A DNA stretch of 64,000 bases from Pseudomonas migulae (GCF_024169315.1 NZ_JALJWR010000001.1:5010501-5074500); one strand, 5' to 3'; shown: positions 43,297 to 53,483, counted from the first letter of the stretch. A program made the numbers and translations. Notes: generated from the letters alone by a model not told the origin.

Positions 43297-46203
43297 TCAG
43301 GCAGCCCTAGCCTCGCTCTCATCCATTCCCGGAATCGTCTTCACGATGTAGCAACGTTGCGTGCCGAGGCCGGGTAGCCGGATAAGGCTCGACGCCTTAC
43401 CGTCCTTCCCGGGTTCCAGAACACCTCGCTGCAGCAATTCCTTGTTCACCGCGTTGATGTTCATGCCTCGGAAGATCTCCGAGCGCCATAATTCGGGAAG
43501 CACGTAGTAGGTGTTGGTGGTGTGCAGGGAATCGCCCAAACCGTGTTCCAGCGTCTTACGAAAACCGAGACGGTCGATGGTGCGCGGACCGTGCTCATCG
43601 ATTTTTGCCGCTGCTGATTCCCAGCGGGTGAAGCGACTTTCGCCAAAGCGCTCGATGACCTGGCGCAGCCGAGCCAAGATCGCATCGCCCTCGAAGTTAC
43701 CGGCACCGCCGCGCTCGTTCATCCATGCGTTGAGGCACACGCGAGCGGCAGTGGTGGCGGTTCCGTCGGGCCAGCCGGTGATCCCCATCGCGGTGGCCAG
43801 CTCGCCCGCTGCTGCGGCGAGACCGAAGCGAGCGGCGGCACGGTGCGCTTGTCCACTGGCCGACGCCGGTAACGACTGGGCGATAAAGCCTTCCAGCGTA
43901 CGGCGCAGGATGGCGGACCATCCGTGACGCTTACCGGGTTCACACAGCGCCGTCAGGAAGGCAGTGAGCGGCGTGCCGTAGTACTTCGCTACGCGAGCCT
44001 TGAGCGCGTCGGACAGTGCCGCTGCATCTTCAAAACCGTTGAGCGTATCGAACATGCCGAGGCCTTTGCTGGCATCGGCCGGGACAGCAAGCATGCGCAC
44101 TTCCATACCCGCTTTCAGTTCCTTGTTCGCTTCGGCCATGTGCTGGGCCAACGTCTTCTCGCCGGTGGAGAGAAACAGCAGGCGCCACTCCTGTACCTGT
44201 CGGCCAGCTTGGCCTCGATCGTTAGCGCGTGCCTTGCCAGTGCCGTTGCCGAGCATGTACACCGTTTCGCCGATGATGCGCGGGTCGCACATGCCGATTT
44301 CATCCAAGACCAGAAGGCCGTCGGAATGCGCGGCGGCGATGGATTCCAGCGCGTTGTCGGTGGAGCGCCACGAACGCACCAGACGCGGCCCGCCGTAAAT
44401 CGAAGCGGCAACCTGCAAGTGGGTGGTCTTGCCGCCGGAGCTGTCGCCGTACAGGTGAAAGCCGCCCGACTCATGGCCAAGCATGTGCAGCAACGGCCCT
44501 GCGAAGGCCACGCCCACGACAAATGCCAAGCGGTGATTACCGATGCACAGCGCGCCGATCTGCTCCTGCCATTGCTCAAGTGTGCCCGCTTCGCTGATCG
44601 GCGGAAGTTGCGAGCCGGCTTCGTAAAAGTGCAGGTGCTCGTTGTGCTCGCCGACCTGCTGCTCGGGCAGTAGAAAGGCAGTGTCATGCCAACCCAAGCG
44701 CGTGACCAGTCGAGCTCGTTGCGCGCTGTCGAAGCCGCCGAGATAACTCTGCAGGTCATTGCGTGCATTGCGGCCAGAACGACTGCCTGCGAGGCGTAGC
44801 CCCATGTCCACCAGCGGACCCAGCACATCTTTGCCGAAGTCACCGGTCATGGTGCGCGCCGGAATGTTCCAGCGCTTCTTGGCGCCGTCGGGATCGTCAA
44901 ATTCAACCAACAATCCCCAGTTCTGGCCCTTGTCGTCGCGAGTGCGGGCAAGGATCTCCAGTGGGGAACACACCGGACGCGCCTCACCGTCGTCACCGGC
45001 GTAAAACACACCTTCGGACGTGAGGCGAAAGCCACCGGGCATCAGATCGTTTTTCGATTTTGTCGGGCGCTTGGCTGCTGATTTCGTCTTCGCTTCCGGT
45101 TTGGCTTCAGGCTGCTCCGTTGCTGGCTTTTCTTCGACTAATCCATACAGCTCGCCGCTGGTCTCCAGCTCGGAGAAATGGGCGGCTGTCCAATTTTTTG
45201 TGAGAGCATCAGCAGCGTCATCACCATCATCCCATTGACCACCTTTGGCGAAAGCGGCGCGGCCACTTTTCAGCGTGGGCTTGCGTTTGAACGAGTCCAG
45301 AGCGATGAAACGGACCGAGGCGGCTCCGATTTCGCGCAGCTTTTCGGCGACGGTTTTCATGCAAGCTTTGCCGCTGTCGTCGTTGTCAGGCCACAACAGC
45401 ACATCGCGACCCTTAAGTGGTGTCAGGTCAGCTTTATGCCAGGAGTTGGAACCGTTCGGCCAGCAGGTGGCCACGTGGCTCGGCAGCAGTTCGGCGGCAG
45501 CGTCGGCAGCTTTCTCTCCTTCGCACAAAACTACCGGTGCGTCAGTGCGTTGAGCCAGTTCATCAAGTCGCAGCAGCGGACGTGGATCGGGCAGACCCTG
45601 CCAGCGCCATTGCGTGGTCTGGCCATCGGCGCGCTGACACCATGTTAGGGGTGCAAAAACCTTCTTCGGCTTGCCGTCCTCGTCAGGGGCGAAGTCGAAG
45701 CGGTAGAGCGCCATAAGCGGCTGGCCTTGCGCATCACGGTAGATCCAGACCTTGGACGGCACGCCGTGCTGCCGATGCTTGGCGGGGCACTTGTTCATCG
45801 CCTCCGCTGGTATCGGCTGAACGGCAATCCACTCGGGTGCTTTTGTTTTGGCAGGAGCTGTCTTCGCCTGGGCGGCGCCGGGCGACACGTTGAGCAATTC
45901 TGCGAGTTGGTTGCAGGCCTCGATGTCGGTGCCGCCGTCCAGATAGCGCACCAGATCAATCAGGTCGCCGCCCTTGTCGCCGGTGGCAAAGTCGGACCAT
46001 GTGCCTTTGCTCAAACTGATCTTGAGCGAACCGGCGCGCTTGTCGCTGCGGGTTGGATTCGGTGCGGTGTATTCCTTGCCGCCATCGACGCGCTTGCCGT
46101 TGGGCAGCCAGTGCGACAAGACACGATCAATGTCTTTCAGCGCGGCGGCCTTCACGTCGGCAAAACTTGGACGTTTCGTGTTGCTATTCGGGCGCTGGCT
46201 CAT
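43297..46203 (-). CDS. TOPRIM/DUF927 primase-helicase, replication protein
   Basis: A 968-residue replication protein. The N-terminal 100 residues are a CHC2-like binding region (SLSKGTWSDFATGDKGGDLIDLV). A TOPRIM domain follows (VVLCEGEKAADAA, then VLLWPDNDDSGKA), then a lysine/proline-rich linker, then a DUF927 helicase domain with Walker A YGDSSGGKTTHL and Walker B LLVLDEIGM. This is the P4 alpha-like function of the element: primer synthesis and unwinding from the iteron origin. The start overlaps the DUF3077 stop as ATGA. Confidence 0.9.
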   Translation of the reverse strand: MSQRPNSNTKRPSFADVKAAALKDIDRVLSHWLPNGKRVDGGKEYTAPNPTRSDKRAGSLKISLSKGTWSDFATGDKGGDLIDLVRYLDGGTDIEACNQLAELLNVSPGAAQAKTAPAKTKAPEWIAVQPIPAEAMNKCPAKHRQHGVPSKVWIYRDAQGQPLMALYRFDFAPDEDGKPKKVFAPLTWCQRADGQTTQWRWQGLPDPRPLLRLDELAQRTDAPVVLCEGEKAADAAAELLPSHVATCWPNGSNSWHKADLTPLKGRDVLLWPDNDDSGKACMKTVAEKLREIGAASVRFIALDSFKRKPTLKSGRAAFAKGGQWDDGDDAADALTKNWTAAHFSELETSGELYGLVEEKPATEQPEAKPEAKTKSAAKRPTKSKNDLMPGGFRLTSEGVFYAGDDGEARPVCSPLEILARTRDDKGQNWGLLVEFDDPDGAKKRWNIPARTMTGDFGKDVLGPLVDMGLRLAGSRSGRNARNDLQSYLGGFDSAQRARLVTRLGWHDTAFLLPEQQVGEHNEHLHFYEAGSQLPPISEAGTLEQWQEQIGALCIGNHRLAFVVGVAFAGPLLHMLGHESGGFHLYGDSSGGKTTHLQVAASIYGGPRLVRSWRSTDNALESIAAAHSDGLLVLDEIGMCDPRIIGETVYMLGNGTGKARANDRGQAGRQVQEWRLLFLSTGEKTLAQHMAEANKELKAGMEVRMLAVPADASKGLGMFDTLNGFEDAAALSDALKARVAKYYGTPLTAFLTALCEPGKRHGWSAILRRTLEGFIAQSLPASASGQAHRAAARFGLAAAAGELATAMGITGWPDGTATTAARVCLNAWMNERGGAGNFEGDAILARLRQVIERFGESRFTRWESAAAKIDEHGPRTIDRLGFRKTLEHGLGDSLHTTNTYYVLPELWRSEIFRGMNINAVNKELLQRGVLEPGKDGKASSLIRLPGLGTQRCYIVKTIPGMDESEARAA

Positions 46204-46472
46204 GTGTCAGCCCTCGGCAGAAACAGTGCGTCGTTGATGTCATCAATCAGCGCTTTGGCCATCTCGCCAAGGTACAGAGCAGGCCAACTGAAACGCTCAC
46301 CGCTATCGCTCATGGCGGCGTCTAAGTTGAGTTGGTTGGCGTGATGCTGCAGCAGGGAAACCATCTCCAGTGCATCCTCGACCGGTACTCCGGCATTGAC
46401 CCGGAACAACTTCAAGTCGGAGGCATTCACGCGAGTAAATGTAGCGTGACCGAGTGTGGTGGAGGTGTTCAT
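46200..46472 (-). CDS. DUF3077 family protein (element copy)
   Basis: A 90-residue DUF3077 protein (FRVNAGVPVEDALEMVSLLQHH, then LYLGEMAKALIDDI). It overlaps the next gene at each end as ATGA, so the whole operon is translationally coupled. The family recurs in the solo module at 29.0 kb. It may control replication or immunity, but no activity is known. Confidence 0.82.
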   Translation of the reverse strand: MNTSTTLGHATFTRVNASDLKLFRVNAGVPVEDALEMVSLLQHHANQLNLDAAMSDSGERFSWPALYLGEMAKALIDDINDALFLPRADT

Positions 46473-46753
46473 AGCGCACCGCCTTTTTGCATGGCGGCCG
46501 TCGAGGTGTTGTCACCGTGCAAGGCGAGGATTTTGATCAGGCCGAGGGTGCCGCGCACGTCCCAAAGGATGGCTGCAATAACGTGGTTTGCGAGGCGGGG
46601 TGACTCGCTGTCGAAGTGATCTTCAAGCAGCGTCAGCACCGAGTCGGCTCTCGTAATAGCGCAGGTGATGGCGTCGATAGGCACACCGGCTTCTGCTTTT
46701 GGATTCACGCAGAGCAGGTCTTCGGGCAGGGCGAAGCTCAAAGCATTGTTCAT
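46469..46753 (-). CDS. Hypothetical protein of the replication operon
   Basis: A 94-residue protein starting MNNALSFALPEDLLCVNP. A longer frame to 47248 exists, but it would cross the immunity RNA and its hairpins, so the internal ATG at 46753 is preferred; this ATG overlaps the stop of the 52-codon ORF. The last helices (AILWDVRGTLGLIKILALHGD) resemble small DUF3077-associated proteins. The function is unknown. Confidence 0.7.
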   Translation of the reverse strand: MNNALSFALPEDLLCVNPKAEAGVPIDAITCAITRADSVLTLLEDHFDSESPRLANHVIAAILWDVRGTLGLIKILALHGDNTSTAAMQKGGAL

Positions 46754-46908
46754 TGGGCACCGCCTGCGGTTTCGAGTGCGCGGGCTTTGGCCATGTGAGC
46801 GTTGTAACGGGAGAGGCGTGTAGCGAGGCTGGAATTGGCGTGTAAAGCGGCGAGAGCCATTGCACGGTGTGCCGCGGCGCGAATTTTGGACGGATTGAGG
46901 GCGTGCAT
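46750..46908 (-). CDS. 52-codon leader ORF below the immunity RNA
   Basis: ATG at 46908 has AGGAG eight bases upstream; the stop overlaps the next gene as ATGA. The product (MHALNPSKIRAAAHRAMALA...) is alanine- and arginine-rich and basic. It is the first coding sequence after the RNA's downstream target, in the same place as the 34-codon ORF at 29338. In P4 the corresponding place holds kil/eta; a toxic or leader role is possible. Confidence 0.65.
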   Translation of the reverse strand: MHALNPSKIRAAAHRAMALAALHANSSLATRLSRYNAHMAKARALETAGGAQ

Positions 46909-46940
46909 CTGGCGAAGCTCCTATTGTTGAGGAGCTGCCA

Positions 46941-46959
46941 CGTTCGTTACCAAGCGAAT
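46941..46959 (-). promoter_or_regulatory. Target site C of the immunity RNA, element copy
   Basis: TTGGTAA (46947-46953 on the minus strand) lies in the loop of an ATTCG/CGAAC-type hairpin inside a perfect GCTGCCAC / GTGGCAGC outer stem. It pairs with TTACCAA of the RNA upstream. Confidence 0.7.
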
Positions 46960-47044
46960 GGGTGGCAGCTGTGCGCAGGTTGGTAAACCGGGACAATAGG
47001 AACCCGGCAGACCCGAAGGTCTCCCACGCACAGCCGCCATAAAA
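46958..47044 (-). ncRNA. P4 CI / C4-type antisense immunity RNA, element copy
   Basis: The minus-strand fold has an outer GTGCG/CGCAC stem, an AGACC-UUCG-GGTCT hairpin and a second GCCGGGTT/GGG-type hairpin, followed by TTACCAA (46980-46986). That segment is complementary to TTGGTAA in the upstream hairpin (47115-47121) and in the downstream one (46947-46953). The scaffold is nearly identical to 29490-29575, but the pairing segments changed together from TTCTCAC/GTGAGAA to TTACCAA/TTGGTAA. The exact ends are estimates. Confidence 0.85.
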
Positions 47045-47059
47045 CGGATTTGCGGGCGC

Positions 47060-47092
47060 AAAAAAAGCGCCTGCAAAAGAGATATGGGCGCT
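47060..47092 (-). terminator. Immunity terminator of the element copy
   Basis: GCGCC and GGCGC on the minus strand form a stem followed by seven T, between target A and the RNA. Confidence 0.75.
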
Positions 47093-47111
47093 GTTGCGCC
47101 TATTGTTCAAC

Positions 47112-47125
47112 GGGTTACCAAGCCC
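47112..47125 (-). promoter_or_regulatory. Target site A of the immunity RNA, element copy
   Basis: TTGGTAA is exposed in a CGGGC/CCCG hairpin on the minus strand, about 30 bases after the promoter. Confidence 0.7.
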
Positions 47126-47152
47126 GGTCACTGAATTTGCAGCGACGGCCAA

Positions 47153-47181
47153 AGAGTAACGTCCGTTTTTCGAAAGTGCAA
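47153..47181 (-). promoter_or_regulatory. Sigma-70 promoter of the immunity/replication operon
   Basis: TTGCAC and TACTCT on the minus strand are 17 bases apart, in the same relation to target A as the promoter of the solo module. Confidence 0.72.
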
Positions 47182-47246
47182 CTGCGCTGATGGCTTGCGG
47201 TTTTTTCAGGTGCGGCATAAATTGTTCGTGCATGTAGATTGACCTC

Positions 47247-47275
47247 AACGCCTCCGGATCGCCCCCGGAGGCGTT
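47247..47275. terminator. Terminator after the AlpA operon
   Basis: AACGCCTCCGG and CCGGAGGCGTT form an 11-bp stem, just after the last gene of the AlpA operon. The T-run is best on the plus strand. Confidence 0.7.
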
Positions 47276-47281
47276 TTCGTT

Positions 47282-47587
47282 TCAGGCATGGGCTTCCCAG
47301 CGCAGGGATAGGAGGGGTAGGAAGCCGCCGCTGAGCATCGAGCGGGCGTCTTCGTAGGCTTGGGTTTGCTGGCCCTCGTCGACGATCACCGCGCCGGTTT
47401 TTTCGCAGTGGAGGGAGAGGGCGCACCAGGTGCCGTCGGCCCAACTTAGTACGCTGACCACACGGCCTCGCTTTTCCTGTTGGCTGCGGTGGCGTTCGAG
47501 GCGCTGCATGAGGCGAGTAGAAAATCCGATCCGGCGCAGTACCGAGAACGGATGCATCAAGGCGTTATCAGCGATCTTGCGATTCAT
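47282..47587 (-). CDS. Hypothetical protein of the AlpA operon
   Basis: A 101-residue basic protein. Its ATG overlaps the stop of the 202-residue gene as ATGA, so it is translated after it. The C-terminal half (VVSVLSWADGTWCALSLHCEK) looks beta-rich. No family was recognised. Confidence 0.7.
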   Translation of the reverse strand: MNRKIADNALMHPFSVLRRIGFSTRLMQRLERHRSQQEKRGRVVSVLSWADGTWCALSLHCEKTGAVIVDEGQQTQAYEDARSMLSGGFLPLLSLRWEAHA

Positions 47588-48192
47588 GCTGCCTCCTGCG
47601 CATTAGCGAACAGTGGAGGCGGTGTTGCGCCTTTGAGCCAGGCGAGGATCTTGCTGTCTTCAACACAGCGGCGACGGTGTAGAACGGCCATTTGCTCGCG
47701 GCGTTGTGCAACACACTCATCGACATAACCGTTCAGGTCGGAGGTCAAGCGCATATCTTGATGAGTGCGCTCGCTTGTCGTTTTCTCGACGGCAAGATCC
47801 TCATCCGTGATGCGTTGCCATACCGCCGGATCGTTCGCGAATCCCGCTGATTGATCGACGAGCCAGTAGGTAACCCAATCAGTCATGCCGCGCGATTTCA
47901 GCGAGGCGAGGCGGCTTTCGCTCATAGCAAAATAGCCGGAGCCGTGAACGCTCGAAAACTCTCTGCGCACCGCATTTTTGCGGATCAGTTCGGGCAGTTC
48001 CCAAGGATTGGCTTTGAGTGGAAGTACGAACCCGTCAGGGCTAAAAAAGAACGCTTCCTGCTCTTCGCCGTTCCAGCTCACGCCCGCAATGGTGCGATGA
48101 CGCCAGTTGATTTCACCAGGTTGATAGAGCCGGAATCCGATGCTGTACGAATCGAAGAATGGCCCCTTGAAAGGGCAGTAATTGCGCTTCAT
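47584..48192 (-). CDS. Hypothetical protein of the AlpA operon
   Basis: A 202-residue protein starting MKRNYCPFKGPFFDSYSIGF, overlapping AlpA upstream and a 101-residue gene downstream as ATGA. It has a histidine/tryptophan-rich N-terminal half and an acidic-basic C-terminal half. It is probably regulatory or replicative by context. No family was recognised. Confidence 0.7.
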   Translation of the reverse strand: MKRNYCPFKGPFFDSYSIGFRLYQPGEINWRHRTIAGVSWNGEEQEAFFFSPDGFVLPLKANPWELPELIRKNAVRREFSSVHGSGYFAMSESRLASLKSRGMTDWVTYWLVDQSAGFANDPAVWQRITDEDLAVEKTTSERTHQDMRLTSDLNGYVDECVAQRREQMAVLHRRRCVEDSKILAWLKGATPPPLFANAQEAA

Positions 48193-48455
48193 GCGGCCAC
48201 CTGGTTACGTGCCTCAATGCGACTACGTGCCCAAGCTTGAACTTCGCCAAGTACCCACGCGACAGGAGCGCCGCGAGCATTGCTCATGCTTAATTTTACG
48301 GGGCGCGGAAAGCCGCTTTCAGTGCACTGCATAAGCTTGTAGATGGTGGGGCGAGCTAAGCCAATGATGGCCATGACCTCAGATATTCTGATCAGGGTCG
48401 TGGCTGGGTCGCGATGAGAGAGGGAGTTTTTTTCAGTAGCAATAGAGATAGTCAT
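48189..48455 (-). CDS. alpA: AlpA/Vis-type excisionase and regulator
   Basis: An 88-residue MerR-like DNA-binding protein of the AlpA family. The winged helix is LIRISEVMAIIGLARPTIYKLMQ followed by GFPRPVKLS and VAWVLGEVQAWARSRI. In P4 and CP4-57 this protein regulates the integrase and directs excision. The start at 48455 follows AAGG; the longer frame to 48485 is less likely. It leads a three-gene operon. Confidence 0.9.
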   Translation of the reverse strand: MTISIATEKNSLSHRDPATTLIRISEVMAIIGLARPTIYKLMQCTESGFPRPVKLSMSNARGAPVAWVLGEVQAWARSRIEARNQVAA

Positions 48456-48540
48456 AGTCGTGCCTTTATGGTGAGAGACAGGCACAGACTAGAGGGCGAA
48501 AAAAAAGCAAACATGGTTTGCTTTTTGCGAACTTGAAAAA

Positions 48541-49461
48541 TTATCGAGGAATAAATCCACCTTTCCTTAAGTGCTTCCTAACGGTCGGCGCAGATGCTTT
48601 GCCCTGCGCGACTATCATTTTGACTAGCTCGGTTTCCGATATTTTTGGATTGCTGGATATTTGGCTTCTCGCGGCTGTACTAATTTCCTCGAAAAGTTTG
48701 TGGCTGTTTTCCTGCTTTATTGCGCCTGGATTTCTATTCGCCTTTCCAGCAGCTTGGGCTCTTGCTGAAGCTTTAGCCGCAAAGGCCTTATCCAATGCAC
48801 TTCTTAGAAAACTTGATGCAGCGAAATCGTTACGCAGACCATCGCTGAAATCAGCCTGTTGATAGAGAGAAGCTAGCATCAAGATCTTGGAGGCCTCGCC
48901 ATTGAAAATGGCGAAGTCTTCCCGGGCGATGATTTCTGAGCTGCTATCTCGTCTTCGTGCTCGGGTTACGAGTGCGAGGTATTGCTGAGGATCAGTTTGT
49001 CTTAGCTGCTCTATCAGATCGACATCCAAGTCGTATAGAGATAGCTCTAAATCAAATAGCCAGTTCGCAAGGGCTTCGACCGCCTGAACCGCTTGTATGA
49101 GAGCGTAAGTCGCTACGAGCTGAGTGTCGCTTGCCGGATGATCAATCCCGAGGAAGCGGCGGACGACCCTCGGCAGTGACGTGGTTTCGGAAAAACTGAA
49201 GTGCTCATCAATTGTGGCGCGGAGGTGAAACATTGCTTTTGTCACTGAATCAGCACAATCAGCATACCGACCATCCTCTAACCAGAAGAAGGTTGCGTTA
49301 TCGATACACGCAAACGCGTCGCGAAAGCTCTCAGCGAAATGGCTATACAACGCTAGCTCGCGGACGGCTTGCTCGACCTCGTCAAGATCCCAAAGGAGAC
49401 TGGTCACATCTGCTCCGGCGATTTCAAGTTCCAGATCTCTGGTGATAAGTGTGTGTTCCAT
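48541..49461 (-). CDS. Hypothetical protein next to AlpA
   Basis: A 306-residue protein of mostly helical character, starting MEHTLITRDLELEIAGADV. The middle (about 110-200) is hydrophobic helix; the C-terminal 60 residues (SETELVKMIVAQGKASAPTVRKHLR) look like a small helix-turn-helix. It may be an element regulator. AGGGGC lies eight bases upstream of the ATG at 49461; the longer frame to 49539 lies in noncoding DNA. Confidence 0.7.
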   Translation of the reverse strand: MEHTLITRDLELEIAGADVTSLLWDLDEVEQAVRELALYSHFAESFRDAFACIDNATFFWLEDGRYADCADSVTKAMFHLRATIDEHFSFSETTSLPRVVRRFLGIDHPASDTQLVATYALIQAVQAVEALANWLFDLELSLYDLDVDLIEQLRQTDPQQYLALVTRARRRDSSSEIIAREDFAIFNGEASKILMLASLYQQADFSDGLRNDFAASSFLRSALDKAFAAKASARAQAAGKANRNPGAIKQENSHKLFEEISTAARSQISSNPKISETELVKMIVAQGKASAPTVRKHLRKGGFIPR

Positions 49462-49553
49462 CAGAGCGCCCCTCGCCCCCACAAAGGATGACTGACCCCG
49501 CGAGCAATGCCCTGGAAAGAGGTTGCCGACAGGGAGCATGTGGCTTCGTGTCC

Positions 49554-49676
49554 GTTACACATCCCGCCGACGTAACACGCGCTTGATGGGAGCGTCAGAC
49601 ACGGTGTAACTCGATATAAATTCAATATTTTCAAGGGGTTGTCGCGCTGCGTTACACGCGCAACACCGGTTACACC
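49554..49676. repeat. GTGTAAC iterons, right cluster
   Basis: Five copies of GTGTAAC or GTTACAC at 49554, 49572 (GTAACAC), 49614, 49651 and 49668 (GGTTACACC), in the 240-base gap between the integrase end and the 306-residue gene. The unit matches the left cluster at 35669-35790. Confidence 0.72.
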
Positions 49677-49705
49677 TGTTTTAGGGGGGGTACGTGTTTT
49701 GGCTC

Positions 49706-50947
49706 TCATACAACCTTTCCAAGCTGTACCTGCGACACGTTCCCTGCCTCTAATGCATCAAGATGATTCGCATACCACTGCATCATCTTTACGCGTTGCT
49801 CAAGATATTGGGCTTTGTTGTACACGCCTGAGATACCTTCTTCTTTGTGAGCAAGCTGCGCCTCAACATGTTCTTTCGGCCAACCATGTTCTCGAAGCAA
49901 TGTGCTCGCTGTATGGCGAGTCCCATGCCCAACAAGACGCCCCTTATAGCCGATGGTGGCGAAGACCTTGTTGATCGTGTTTTCACTGATGGTTGGATTT
50001 TTCGCTCCGACTCCGGGGAATAGCCAACGACTCCGTCCGGTTAAGCAGTGCAGCTCTTTAAGCGCAGCAACAGCTTGGTGAGGAAGGGGGCATACGAAAT
50101 CCCGACGCATCTTCATCTTGGCGGCTGGTGTGGTCCAAATGCCTTTATCAAGGTTGAACTCTTTCCATTCAGCCAGGCGGACCATCCCAGGTCGTGATGC
50201 CGTCCATACACAAAGCCATGCTGCAGTGCGGGCCGTCAGCCTACTTGGAGTATTTTTGAGGGCTTGGAGAAATTCAGCCAGCTCAGGCTCCAGCAGATGT
50301 GGGTGCTGTTGAGTCTTTGGGGCTTGGGCCGCAATATCGCGAAGGCGACTGCCAGGATCGTTTTCGGTAAGACCCAAGCCGATGGCTCGCCCGAATATCT
50401 GATTTATCCAAGTGCGGCACTTCTCCGCCACGTTGTGTGCGTCTCGGGCTTCGATTGATGCTTGGAGTTCTGCGCAGTCGGTACGGGTTATTTCGTCTAG
50501 CGGCTTATCTCCCAGTGCCGGGAGTATGTCTTTGTCGAGGTAGGTGCGGATTTTGTTGAGAGTGGAGGGTGCGAGACCCTTTTCCTCTTTTGCCTTCAGC
50601 CAGGCATCAGCGGCAGCTCGAAAGGTTCGAGTCTTGGCCGCGTCGATAGCAGCTTTAGCGGATCTCTTCTGTTCAAGTGGGTCGGCACCGCTACTAACTA
50701 CTTTGCGTAGATCAGCGGCTTTGTCTCGTGCCAGCGCGCCACTTACTTCCGGGTAACCCCCGAGCCCCATCCAAGCCCAATTGCCCGCCGGACGTTTGTA
50801 GCGAAGTTGCCAAGACTTGCCTCCATCAGGTTTGACCCTGAAATAGAGGCCGTTTCCGTCCAGCTCTCGGTATTCCTTTGATTCCGGCTCCAATCCCGCG
50901 AGTGTCGTGTCAGCGAGAGGGCGGCGCTTGATGTCTGCGCGCTTCAT
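49706..50947 (-). CDS. int: P4-type tyrosine integrase
   Basis: A 413-residue integrase. The arm-binding domain (DUF4102 type) begins KRADIKRRPLADTTLAGLEPE; the core-binding helices follow (about 105-190). The catalytic domain has the first arginine in WTASRPGMV, then HGTRHTASTLLREHGWP and the tyrosine in VYNKAQYL. It catalyses recombination at the tRNA-Leu 3' end. It lies 165 bases from that end with arm repeats between, as in P4. The ATG at 50947 is preferred; a longer frame to 51043 reads through the arm repeats. Confidence 0.95.
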   Translation of the reverse strand: MKRADIKRRPLADTTLAGLEPESKEYRELDGNGLYFRVKPDGGKSWQLRYKRPAGNWAWMGLGGYPEVSGALARDKAADLRKVVSSGADPLEQKRSAKAAIDAAKTRTFRAAADAWLKAKEEKGLAPSTLNKIRTYLDKDILPALGDKPLDEITRTDCAELQASIEARDAHNVAEKCRTWINQIFGRAIGLGLTENDPGSRLRDIAAQAPKTQQHPHLLEPELAEFLQALKNTPSRLTARTAAWLCVWTASRPGMVRLAEWKEFNLDKGIWTTPAAKMKMRRDFVCPLPHQAVAALKELHCLTGRSRWLFPGVGAKNPTISENTINKVFATIGYKGRLVGHGTRHTASTLLREHGWPKEHVEAQLAHKEEGISGVYNKAQYLEQRVKMMQWYANHLDALEAGNVSQVQLGKVV

Positions 50948-50951
50948 CCTT

Positions 50952-51012
50952 GTATCCCAAAGTTCGGTATTTTTCTCAGGATACAAGCAGGGATACAGGG
51001 ATACAACGGATA
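50952..51012. repeat. Integrase arm-type repeats, right end
   Basis: GTATCC/GGATAC units at 50952, 50979, 50991 and 50999, with a partial one at 51008, directly in front of int. They resemble the two units at the left end. Confidence 0.65.
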
Positions 51013-51041
51013 GGGGGAGACTGGCATAAACAGACAGGCAC

Positions 51042-51068
51042 AAAAAAACCGGCCAAGTGGCCGGTTTC
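51042..51068 (-). terminator. Terminator after tRNA-Leu
   Basis: Minus-strand AACCGGCC-ACTT-GGCCGGTT runs into eight T. Since it lies inside the element, it replaced the native tRNA terminator now at 33875. Confidence 0.88.
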
Positions 51069-51111
51069 TCTGGGTCTGAAAGTCTGCTAGAGACTTTCAG
51101 ATACTGCTATA

Positions 51112-51196
51112 TGGTGCCCCGAGGGAGACTCGAACTCCCACTCCTTTCGAAAACGGATTTTGAATCCGCCGCGTCTACCAATTCCGCCATCAGGGC
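51112..51196 (-). tRNA. tRNA-Leu(CAA)
   Basis: An 85-base tRNA with encoded CCA. The acceptor stem is GCCCTGA/TCGGGGC; the anticodon loop TTCAAAA gives CAA, reading UUG. It has the long variable arm of class II tRNAs and the T-loop GTTCGAGTC. The 3' end is the integration site of the P4-like element and remains functional. Confidence 0.97.
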
Positions 51197-51303
51197 TCAA
51201 TGGCGGCGAAGTATAGAGATGAGATAACCGTCGGTCAATCAGGTACATGGAGAATTTTCACTATTTCCGCTAGACTTCCGGGCCCTGCTAGACGAACCCC
51301 ATC

Positions 51304-53483
<2,180 letters not shown>

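Larger units (their letters stand above)
33913..51130. mobile_element. P4-like integrative element in tRNA-Leu(CAA), about 17.2 kb
   Basis: Bounded by a direct repeat of the tRNA-Leu 3' end (18 bases at 33913, 19 bases at 51112). It carries a P4-type integrase next to the tRNA, AlpA, a P4/C4-type immunity RNA, a TOPRIM/DUF927 replication protein, iteron clusters on both sides and an MvaT-like silencer. The cargo is SIR2-HerA-KTSC, an Mrr nuclease, a membrane protein and an unknown protein. No capsid-size, packaging or conjugation gene was recognised, so mobilisation may rely on a helper phage or conjugative element. Confidence 0.85.

Noticed and set aside
46754..47248. N-terminal extension of the 94-residue protein to 259 residues
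   Set aside because: It would translate across the immunity RNA and its hairpins, and the short overlapping ORF explains the region better.
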